Source: Planobispora longispora | GTDB taxonomy: Bacteria; Actinomycetota; Actinomycetes; Streptosporangiales; Streptosporangiaceae | Direction of reading: 5' to 3' | DNA: 64,000 bases | Assembly (NCBI RefSeq): GCF_016863135.1 | Contig: NZ_BOOH01000034.1 | Span: 59,546-123,545, forward strand | Shown: positions 55,887-62,936 of the stretch, one piece after another | Numbering within the stretch: the stretch's first letter is position 1 | Layout: each line of letters opens with the position of its first letter | The notes under the pieces: generated by a model | Told to the model about the DNA's origin: nothing | What the model saw: the letters and a program-made list of their open reading frames with translations, nothing else | Databases searched by the model: none | Translations under genes and position numbers: made by a program

Positions 55887-57121
55887 TGCGGAACGTCCCT
55901 CCCCAGATCCCCTGCCCCTGTCCTCCCCAGGTCGTCACGGGACGGCGCGTCGCCGCACTGGCCGCGGACCTGCGGGAGGGGCGGGCGGGGGCGCTGGACG
56001 CGTTCTGGGCGGAGGCGGCCGCGAAAGGCGCGCCCCTGACCGAGGAGATCCCCGGCGACCCCGGCCACCGCGCCGTCACCTTCCTGTGGCGCGGCGACGC
56101 GGAGGACGTGCTCGTCATGGCCAACAAGATCACTGACCCGGGCACGCTCGACGCGGGCCTGATGGAGCGGCTCGACGGAACCGACGTCTGGCACCGCACC
56201 TTCCGGATCAGGTCGGGCTGGCGCGGCTCCTACCGGCTCGCGCCGCGCGCCGCCGGCACGGCCTCCGCGCCGGTCGGCGGCGAGGCGGCCCGGCGGCGGG
56301 ACGCCATGATCGCCGCCGGGTCCCCGGCCCCGCGCGCCGCGGTCGAGCGCTGGTGCCTGGGGCTGACCCAGGCGGTCGCCGACCCGCTCAATCCCCGGAC
56401 CGTCGGCGGGCACTCGGTCGCCGAACTGCCGGACGCCCCGCCGCAGCGGTGGCTCGCGCCCGGCCCGCACCGGGGCCGGACGGACCGTCACACGATCGGC
56501 GGCCGGACCGTGTGGCGCCACCGGCCGGACCGGAGGCCGCAGGGCACCGTCGTGCTGCTGGACGGGGAGTCCTGGCTCGACGACCTGCCCGTCATCCTCG
56601 GCAACCTGACCGAGGCGGGCGCCGTTCCCCCGCTGACCGCGCTGCTGCTCCAGGCGGGGCCTCCGGTCGCCAGGATCCGCGACATGACCTGCGATGACGG
56701 ATTCGTCGCCTTCCTCGCCGACGGCCTGCCCTCCGGGGAGCACCCGCCGGCCCGGACCGTCGTCGCGGGGCAGAGCCTCGGCGGACTGACCGCTCTGTAC
56801 GCCGCCCACCGCCGTCCGGACCGGTTCGGGTCCGCCATCTCGCAGTCCGGCTCGTTCTGGTGGCCCAACACCCCCGACGGGCACGGCGGGAACGGCGGCG
56901 AGTGGCTGACCGCCGAGCTGGCCGCGGCGGACCGGGTCCCGGCCCGCGCCTACGTCGAGGTCGGCACCTACGAGTGGGCGCTGCTCGACCCGACCCGGCG
57001 GCTGCGCGACGCGCTCCGCGCGGGAGGCTGCGAGCTGACCTACCGGGAGTACGAGGGCGGGCACGACCTCGCCTGCTGGCGCGGCTCACTCGCCGACGGC
57101 CTGATCTCGGCCTCCTCCTGA
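55886..57121 (+). CDS. fes: Enterochelin-esterase-like hydrolase (Fes)
   Basis: A 411-aa cytoplasmic esterase that cleaves imported ferric siderophores to free the iron. The N-terminal domain (VTFLWRGDAEDVLVMANKI, DVWHRTFRIRSGWRGSYRLA) is the Fes-specific module. The alpha/beta-hydrolase half has the nucleophile in VVAGQSLGGLTALYAAHR, SQSGSFWW, and the catalytic His in YEGGHDLACWRG. The pairing with a binding protein behind iron boxes implies a tri-ester or similar ester-linked catechol or hydroxamate siderophore. It converges with the permease genes, 39 nt apart. Confidence 0.92.
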   Translation: MRNVPPQIPCPCPPQVVTGRRVAALAADLREGRAGALDAFWAEAAAKGAPLTEEIPGDPGHRAVTFLWRGDAEDVLVMANKITDPGTLDAGLMERLDGTDVWHRTFRIRSGWRGSYRLAPRAAGTASAPVGGEAARRRDAMIAAGSPAPRAAVERWCLGLTQAVADPLNPRTVGGHSVAELPDAPPQRWLAPGPHRGRTDRHTIGGRTVWRHRPDRRPQGTVVLLDGESWLDDLPVILGNLTEAGAVPPLTALLLQAGPPVARIRDMTCDDGFVAFLADGLPSGEHPPARTVVAGQSLGGLTALYAAHRRPDRFGSAISQSGSFWWPNTPDGHGGNGGEWLTAELAAADRVPARAYVEVGTYEWALLDPTRRLRDALRAGGCELTYREYEGGHDLACWRGSLADGLISASS

Positions 57122-57160
57122 TCCTCGGGGCCGGCCGGTGCGCCGTTCCCGCCTCCGGCG

Positions 57161-58210
57161 TCAGGACCGGCCGGCGCGCCACTCCCGGTGGAGCAGCCAG
57201 GCCAGGTAGAGCCCGCCCAGGCCGCCGGTCAGCACGCCCACCGGCAGCTGTCCCGGGGTCGGCAGCCGCTGGGCCGTCAGGTCGGCGGCGCCCAGCAGCA
57301 GGGCGCCGGTCGCCGCCGCGGCGGCCACGCCGGCGCCGGGCGCCCGGGTCAGCCGGCGCGCGAGCTGGGGGGCGGCGAGGGCGACGAAGCCGATGGGGCC
57401 CGCCACGGAGACCGCCACCCCCGACAGCGCCACGGCCGCCATCAGCAGGGCCAGGCGCAGGCGCTCCACCGGGAGACCGAGGGCGGCGGCCGCGTCGTCG
57501 CCCATCTCCATGACGGCCAGGGAGCGGCTCAGCCCGAGCGTCAGCGGCAGCAGGACGGCCATCGCGGCCGCCACCGGCCACACCCGCTCCCAGCCCGCCC
57601 CGGCCAGGCTGCCCACCAGCCACACCTTCGCCCCCTGCGACTCGTACAGGTCGGCCCTGGTCAGCATGTAGGCGATCGCCGAGTGCAGCGTGGCGGTGAC
57701 TCCGATGCCGACCAGCACCAGCCGGGTGCCCTGCACCCCTCGCTTGAACGACAGCGCGTAGACGGCCAAGGCTGCGGTCAGGCCGCAGGCCAGCGCGCCC
57801 CCCGTGACGGCCGCCGGGGTGACCGCCCCGACGACGAGGATCATCAGGACCGCACCCGCCGCCGCGCCCGCGTTCACCCCGATCACGTCGGGGCTGCCCA
57901 GCGGGTTGCGGGACAGGCTCTGCACGACCGCGCCCCCGCCGCCCAGAGCCGCCCCCACCAGCAGGGCCAGCAGCGCCCGGGGGGCGCGGAGCTCGAAGAC
58001 GACCATCTCGCTCATGGCGTCGCCCCGCCCGAGCAGGGTCATCACGACGTCGCCCACCGGCACCGCCGAACCGGTGCCCATGGCGGCCAGCGCGATCCCG
58101 CAGGCCGCGGCGAGCAGGCCGAGGACGACCGCCGCCGCGCGCAGGTGGACCCGCATCGAGATCCGGCGCGACGGGGTGCGCAGGACGCGGTAGACGCTGT
58201 GGACGCTCAC
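57161..58210 (-). CDS. fepG: Iron-siderophore ABC permease (FepG-like)
   Basis: A 349-aa FecCD-family channel subunit with about nine membrane helices. Seen: FELRAPRALLALLVGAALGG, VVQSLSRNPLGSPDVIGVNA, GAKVWLVGSLAGAGWERVWP, ALGLPVERLRLALLMAAVAL and the ATPase-contact region SVAGPIGFVALAAPQLARRL. It forms the pore with the FepD-like protein encoded 144 nt upstream. The GTG start lies just after a short GC-rich spacer. No ATPase gene (FepC) follows in this direction. Confidence 0.93.
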   Translation of the reverse strand: MSVHSVYRVLRTPSRRISMRVHLRAAAVVLGLLAAACGIALAAMGTGSAVPVGDVVMTLLGRGDAMSEMVVFELRAPRALLALLVGAALGGGGAVVQSLSRNPLGSPDVIGVNAGAAAGAVLMILVVGAVTPAAVTGGALACGLTAALAVYALSFKRGVQGTRLVLVGIGVTATLHSAIAYMLTRADLYESQGAKVWLVGSLAGAGWERVWPVAAAMAVLLPLTLGLSRSLAVMEMGDDAAAALGLPVERLRLALLMAAVALSGVAVSVAGPIGFVALAAPQLARRLTRAPGAGVAAAAATGALLLGAADLTAQRLPTPGQLPVGVLTGGLGGLYLAWLLHREWRAGRS

Positions 58211-58354
58211 GCGGCCTCGACCTCCTTCGCCGGCCGCGTTGACCGCGTTCGCGGCGCCGCCGGATCCGCGGCTCGCTGGCTCCGCTCGCTCACTGGTGCA
58301 CCATCCTCGGGCGGGTGGCCCGCATCGGGCTCGGCATCGGACTCGGCATCGGGT

Positions 58355-59341
58355 TCACAGCCGGACGATCCGGCGCCGGCGCAGGAGGAAGACGAACACC
58401 GGGGCCCCGACGAACGCCGTGACGATGCCGCTCTCCAGCTCGCCCGGGCGGACCACCACCCTGCCCAGCACGTCGGCGGCGAGCAGCAGGGCCGGGGCGA
58501 GCACCGCCGAGTAGGCCAGCACCCAGCGGTTGTCCGGGCCGGTGAAGGCCCGTACGGCGTGCGGGGCCATCAGTCCGATGAAGCCGATGGGGCCCGCGGC
58601 GGCGGTCGCCGCACCGCACAGCAGCATGACGGCCGCCGCCCCGGCGAGGCGGACCCGGCCCAGGTCCACCCCCAGGCCCTGGCCCGTCTGCTCGCCGAGC
58701 GCGATGGCGTTGAGGCCGCGCCCGAGCCCGAGGGCGAGGACGGCGCCCGCCACGACGAACGGCGCGACCTGCCCGACCACCTCGGCGTCCCGCCCGGCGA
58801 GCGCGCCCACGTCCCAGAACCGCCACTTGTCGAACACCGCGAGGTTCAGGGTGAGCACCGCCTCGATGACCGCCAGCAGGGAGGCGCTGATCGCCGCGCC
58901 GGCGAGCACCAGCCGGGCGGGGTTCGCCGCGCCGCGCCCCGTCGTGCCGAGCGTGTAGACCGCGGCCGCGGCGGCGGCCGCGCCGGCGAGGGAGAACCAG
59001 ACCCAGCCCCGCAGGTCGGTGACGCCGAAGAGCAGGATGGACAGGACCACCGCCAGCGAGGCCCCGGCGTTCACGCCGAGCAGTCCCGGGTCGGCCAGCG
59101 GGTTGCGGGTGAGCCCCTGCATGAGCGCCCCGGCCAGGCCGAGCGCCGAGCCGACGCAGAGCCCGAGCAGCGTCCGGGGGATGCGCAGGTCGTGGATGAT
59201 CGCCGCGGTCTCGCCCCCGTCCGGCCACCAGAGCTGCCGCCAGACCTCCCCCGGCGGGATCGCCTGGGCGCCGACCGCGAGACTGAGCGCCGCCACCGCG
59301 GCGAGGACCGCGAAGGAGACGGCGAGCCCCGTCCAGCGCAT
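58355..59341 (-). CDS. fepD: Iron-siderophore ABC permease (FepD-like)
   Basis: A 328-aa FecCD-family subunit: HDLRIPRTLLGLCVGSALGL, AGALMQGLTRNPLADPGLLG, VNAGASLAVVLSILLF, FWDVGALAGRDAEVVGQVAP and AAGPIGFIGLMAPHAVRAFT. GGGAGG four bases before the ATG gives the start; the TTG before it is too close to that site. An iron box lies 22 bp upstream. It is first of the two-permease operon that runs towards the Fes gene. Confidence 0.93.
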   Translation of the reverse strand: MRWTGLAVSFAVLAAVAALSLAVGAQAIPPGEVWRQLWWPDGGETAAIIHDLRIPRTLLGLCVGSALGLAGALMQGLTRNPLADPGLLGVNAGASLAVVLSILLFGVTDLRGWVWFSLAGAAAAAAAVYTLGTTGRGAANPARLVLAGAAISASLLAVIEAVLTLNLAVFDKWRFWDVGALAGRDAEVVGQVAPFVVAGAVLALGLGRGLNAIALGEQTGQGLGVDLGRVRLAGAAAVMLLCGAATAAAGPIGFIGLMAPHAVRAFTGPDNRWVLAYSAVLAPALLLAADVLGRVVVRPGELESGIVTAFVGAPVFVFLLRRRRIVRL

Positions 59342-59362
59342 CAAGCCTCCCGCACAATGATG

Positions 59363-59381
59363 TTAGGTGAGGCTAACCTTA
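59363..59381. promoter_or_regulatory. Iron box before fepD
   Basis: TTAGGTGAGGCTAACCTTA, two changes from TTAGGTTAGGCTAACCTAA, 22 bp before the FepD-like start. Confidence 0.9.
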
Positions 59382-59482
59382 TATACACTCCGCTGGCGGG
59401 GAGGAACCGGGGGCTCCGCCGATAGCGGCCGGAAATCCGCCACACCGGTCCCGCATGGCCGTCCCGGCCGGGCACGCGCCGC

Positions 59483-60565
59483 TCAGACACCCCGGGTGAG
59501 CAGCGCGGCGCTGCCGTAGCTCCCGCCGAACCCCGTCACCAGCGCCGTCCGGCGGCCCGCCCGCAGTTCCCGTACGGCCTGCGCCACATTGTTGAGCCCG
59601 TGCACGTACCCTTCCGAGAGCAGGCCGCCGTGCGGATTGACCCCGGCGTGGCCGCGCCGGAGCAGGAACTCCCCGAGCTCGGCGCGCGCCACCAGGCCGA
59701 AGTCCTCCAGCTGGCGGGGGACCAGCCAGGAGTACGCGTCGTAGAGCAGGGCCACGTCCACCTCGCCCGGTTTCATCCCCGAGCGCTCCCAGAGCAGGGG
59801 GGCGAGGTGGCCGGAGAAGATCCCGGTGACGTCCGGCGCGCGGTCCATGGCCGAGCAGCCGGGGCCGCCGCCCCGCACCACCGTGTGGATGCGGGGGGCC
59901 TCGGGCGCCAGCCGCACGTCCCGGACCACCAGCGCGCACGCGCCGTCGGTCTCCTGGCAGCAGTCGACGGTCCGCAGCGGCGAGCAGACGTACGGCCGGG
60001 ACAGGTAGTCCTCCAGAGAGAGCGGGTCCCGGCGCAGGGCCCGGGGGTTGGCGGCGGCGTTCTCGCGGGACTGCGCGACGACCGCGTGCAGGTGCTCCTG
60101 CGTGAGGCCGGTCTCGTGCAGGTAGCGCTGGGCCGCCAGGGCGAACATCGGGATGGGGCCGGCCATGCCGTACGGGACGGTGAAGCGCTCCTGCGGACCG
60201 GTGGAGACGGTGTTCATGCGCGTGCCGGAGCGGCCGTTCAGCGCCCGGTAGACGAGGACCGTCCGGGCCAGGCCCGCGGCGATCAGCATGGCCGCCTCGC
60301 CCAGGATGGAGGCCGCCTGGGTGCCGCCGCCGGTGATGTCGTTGTGCCAGCCCAGCGGCTCGATCCGCAGCGCCGAGGCGACCTGGACGACCGGGGCGGA
60401 GTCGTTCATGTGGTAGCTGAGCACGGCGTCGACCTCGCCGGGCTCGATCCCCGCGTCGGCGCAGGCCGCCCGGGACGCCTCGACCGCGAGCTCCAGCTCG
60501 GTCCTGCCCGACTCCCTCGTCAGGGCCGTCATCCCGATCCCCGCGACGGCCGCCCTGTCGCGCAT
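59483..60565 (-). CDS. Second thiolase-like Ltp protein
   Basis: A 360-aa SCP2-thiolase-fold protein related to the one at 22899. It starts MRDRAAVAGIGMTALTRESG. The nucleophile position again lacks Cys (DITGGGTQAASILGEA), so it should be an Ltp-type aldolase or acyl-binding protein. Conserved blocks are CCQETDGACALVV, DVALLYDAYSWLVPRQLEDF and HGGLLSEGYVHGLNNVAQAV. Unlike the first Ltp gene it has no DUF35 gene beside it. GGGAG five bases before the ATG supports the start. The KstR2-type operator at 60687 lies 122 bp upstream, linking it to the regulon, not to the NRPS genes next door. Confidence 0.85.
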   Translation of the reverse strand: MRDRAAVAGIGMTALTRESGRTELELAVEASRAACADAGIEPGEVDAVLSYHMNDSAPVVQVASALRIEPLGWHNDITGGGTQAASILGEAAMLIAAGLARTVLVYRALNGRSGTRMNTVSTGPQERFTVPYGMAGPIPMFALAAQRYLHETGLTQEHLHAVVAQSRENAAANPRALRRDPLSLEDYLSRPYVCSPLRTVDCCQETDGACALVVRDVRLAPEAPRIHTVVRGGGPGCSAMDRAPDVTGIFSGHLAPLLWERSGMKPGEVDVALLYDAYSWLVPRQLEDFGLVARAELGEFLLRRGHAGVNPHGGLLSEGYVHGLNNVAQAVRELRAGRRTALVTGFGGSYGSAALLTRGV

Positions 60566-60686
60566 CGGACTCCCGAGAGATTCGTGTCGCCCGCCGGGGC
60601 GGGGCGCGATCCGCCCCGGCGAGCGACGTCCGTGGGCGGCCCGGTGCGGGCCGTCGCCCGTCACGCTAACGCGCTCCAGACACTTA

Positions 60687-60700
60687 GGCAAGCGCTTGCT
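60687..60700. promoter_or_regulatory. KstR2-type operator (site 6)
   Basis: GGCAAGCGCTTGCT, matching AnCAAGnnCTTGnT except at the first base, with the perfect palindrome GCAAGCGCTTGC inside. It lies in the 188-bp gap between the TauD-like gene's end and the Ltp start. Confidence 0.7.
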
Positions 60701-60753
60701 CGGGTGAATCGGCGCGCCCCGGACGGGTCCGCGGTGCGCTCCCGGAACCGAGG

Positions 60754-61659
60754 TCAGATCATCGAGACGAGAATCCTCCGGTTCCCGGTGTAGGCGTGCC
60801 TTCCGTGCATCACCAGGAGATTGTCGATCATCATGACGTCCCCCCGCTCCCACGGGAACGAGCACTCGTTGCGCTTGGCCGTCTCCCGCACCTCGCGGAG
60901 GTCGTCCGCGCCCAGCGGGCTCCCGTCCCCGTACGTCGCCTGGAGGGGGAGCTCCTCGTCGGAGGAGGCCATCTCCAGCAGGACCTCGGCCTCGTCGGCG
61001 GGCAGGCTGGACACGTGCCACTGCTCGGCCTGGTTGAACCAGACCTCCTCCCCCGTCACCGGGTGCGAGCGGACGGCCGGCCGGACCTGCCGCACGCGCA
61101 GCTCGTCGTCGTCCGTCCACCGGAACTCGGCGCCGGTCCCGGCGAGGGCGCGCTCGACCTCGTCCCGGTCCCCGGTCTCGTAGGTGTCCTGCCAGGACTT
61201 GCCGAGCCCGAACCCGCCGTGCAGGTTCTGCAGGTAGGCGATCCCGAGCGAGGTGAACCGCGAACGCACGCCGGGCGAGAGCCCGGCCAGCACGGCACGC
61301 GAGTCGGACACGGGGGTGGCGCCGCCGCCGGCGGGAGCCCGGTCGCAGTAGAAGAACAACCGCGAGGGCCACCGGTGGGCGTAGGACAGCTCGTTGTGCA
61401 GGGATATCTCGTACTCCGCCGGATACTCGGTGGACGTCCAGACACCGGTCTGCACGGCGACGCGGGGCGAATTGCCGTGGCGGTAGTCCGTGAACGGTTC
61501 CCCGAAGGTCCCGACGAACTCGTGGAAGGCCGCGGGCGAGTCGACGCCGAGCCCCCGGAAGAGGACCGCGCCGTGCTGGAGCAGCAGCGAGTCGGCGGAG
61601 TCCCGGTCGGAGGAGCCCAGAACGGCGATGGTCGTCGCACCAGAAGTGATCTTGTCCAT
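60754..61659 (-). CDS. TauD/TfdA-family Fe(II)/2-oxoglutarate dioxygenase (SyrP-like)
   Basis: A 301-aa dioxygenase. The iron site is HNE in EISLHNELSYAHRWPSRL (the HxE form of the SyrP/clavaminate branch), with the distal His in VMHGRHAYTGNRRILVSMI and the oxoglutarate Arg near the end. SyrP-type enzymes beta-hydroxylate amino acids, often aspartate held on an NRPS carrier. GGAG eight bases before the ATG supports the start. It begins two bases after the MFS stop and is last in the NRPS operon, consistent with tailoring of the peptide. Confidence 0.88.
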   Translation of the reverse strand: MDKITSGATTIAVLGSSDRDSADSLLLQHGAVLFRGLGVDSPAAFHEFVGTFGEPFTDYRHGNSPRVAVQTGVWTSTEYPAEYEISLHNELSYAHRWPSRLFFYCDRAPAGGGATPVSDSRAVLAGLSPGVRSRFTSLGIAYLQNLHGGFGLGKSWQDTYETGDRDEVERALAGTGAEFRWTDDDELRVRQVRPAVRSHPVTGEEVWFNQAEQWHVSSLPADEAEVLLEMASSDEELPLQATYGDGSPLGADDLREVRETAKRNECSFPWERGDVMMIDNLLVMHGRHAYTGNRRILVSMI

Positions 61660-61661
61660 GG

Positions 61662-62936
61662 TCAGTGCTCCTGCGGGTCCGGCATGCCCTTGGTGCGCGG
61701 GATCGGGGAGAGCGCCAGCACGATGATCGGGATCACCGCGCCCGCGGCGCAGATGAGCAGGGTGGTGCGCAGGCCGATGCCCTCGGCGAGAAGGCCCATG
61801 AGCAGGGCGCCCACAGGCGCCAGGCTGAGGGCGACGGCCCGCTGCGAGGCCATGACGCGGCCCTGGAGGCGTTCCGGGGTGGCGCCCATGCGGAGGGTGG
61901 CGCTGGAGACCATGGCGATGGGGCCGGTGACGCCGAGCAGGAACTGCGCGAGGCCGATCATGGTGACGAGCAGCCAGGTGGGTCCGGTGGCCAGGCCGAT
62001 GAGGAAGAGCGAGAGGTTGCCGACGACGGTCATCCAGAAGAAGGAGGGCCCGATGCCGATCTTCTTCATGGACCTGACGGCCAGGAGCGAGCCCAGGATG
62101 GCGCCGGGCCCGCCGATGGCCAGCAGGATGCCGACCCAGTACCCCGGCAGGCCCAGGCCCTTGATGACCCAGATGGGCAGCAGCACCTCGATGCCGGTGT
62201 AGAAGAACATGTAGAAGCCGGCGGCGATCACGCTGGGGCGGATCAGCGGGTCGCGCAGCACCCAGCGCAGGCCCTCGGCGATGGAGGAGAAGACTCCGGG
62301 CCGGTCCCCGTCGTGCTCCGGCACGGGCTCGGACTTGCGGATGAGCGCGCAGCTGATCGCGGAGACGACCAGCGTCACCACGTCGACGATCAGAACCTGG
62401 ACCGCGACGAAGGCGCTGACCAGCAGGGAGCCGACGCTGTTGCCCGCGACCCGGGCGACGGAGTTGCTCAGCTGGAGCTTGGCGTTGCCGTCGCCGATGA
62501 GCTCGCGTCCCACCAGGAACGGCAGGTGCGACATGTTCGCGACCTCGAAGAACACGAACAGCACGACGGACAGGAAGGAGATGGCGCCGAGCCAGAAGAG
62601 CGTCAACATGTCCGCGGCGTACAGGCCGATGACCGCCAGGAGGAGGACGGCGCGGCCGACGTCGGCGGCGATCATGGTGGGCCGCTTGCGGAACCTGTCG
62701 GCCCAGAACCCGGCGAACAGGAACAGCAGGAACGGCAGCCGCCCGACCGCGCCCAGCGTGCCCACCTCGGCCTCGCTGGCGCCCAGCACGATGATGGCGA
62801 CCAGCGGCATGGCCACGACCGTGATCTGGCCACCGAACTGGGAGGTGGTGTAGCCGAGCCAGAGTTTGAGGAAGTCGCGGTGCTTCCACAGGCTCGTCGG
62901 TGCTGTCTCAGTGGCGGGCATGGCTTTCGAGACCAC
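61662..62936 (-). CDS. MFS efflux transporter
   Basis: A 424-aa, 12-helix transporter of the MFS_3/enterobactin-exporter-like type: FLKLWLGYTTSQFGGQITVV, FLLFLFAGFWADRFRKRPTM (motif A), ALIRKSEPVPEHDGDRPGVF in the central loop, LLAIGGPGAILGSLLAVRSM and RMGATPERLQGRVMASQRAV. GGAGG nine bases before the GTG favours this start; the ATG at 62921 has only a poor site. It overlaps the NRPS end by 29 nt, so it is probably the exporter of the NRPS product. Confidence 0.9.
   Translation of the reverse strand: MVSKAMPATETAPTSLWKHRDFLKLWLGYTTSQFGGQITVVAMPLVAIIVLGASEAEVGTLGAVGRLPFLLFLFAGFWADRFRKRPTMIAADVGRAVLLLAVIGLYAADMLTLFWLGAISFLSVVLFVFFEVANMSHLPFLVGRELIGDGNAKLQLSNSVARVAGNSVGSLLVSAFVAVQVLIVDVVTLVVSAISCALIRKSEPVPEHDGDRPGVFSSIAEGLRWVLRDPLIRPSVIAAGFYMFFYTGIEVLLPIWVIKGLGLPGYWVGILLAIGGPGAILGSLLAVRSMKKIGIGPSFFWMTVVGNLSLFLIGLATGPTWLLVTMIGLAQFLLGVTGPIAMVSSATLRMGATPERLQGRVMASQRAVALSLAPVGALLMGLLAEGIGLRTTLLICAAGAVIPIIVLALSPIPRTKGMPDPQEH

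Noticed and set aside
57188..59425. 745-codon open frame opposite to the two permease genes
   Set aside because: It spans two genes and their spacer without any motif; shadow frame.
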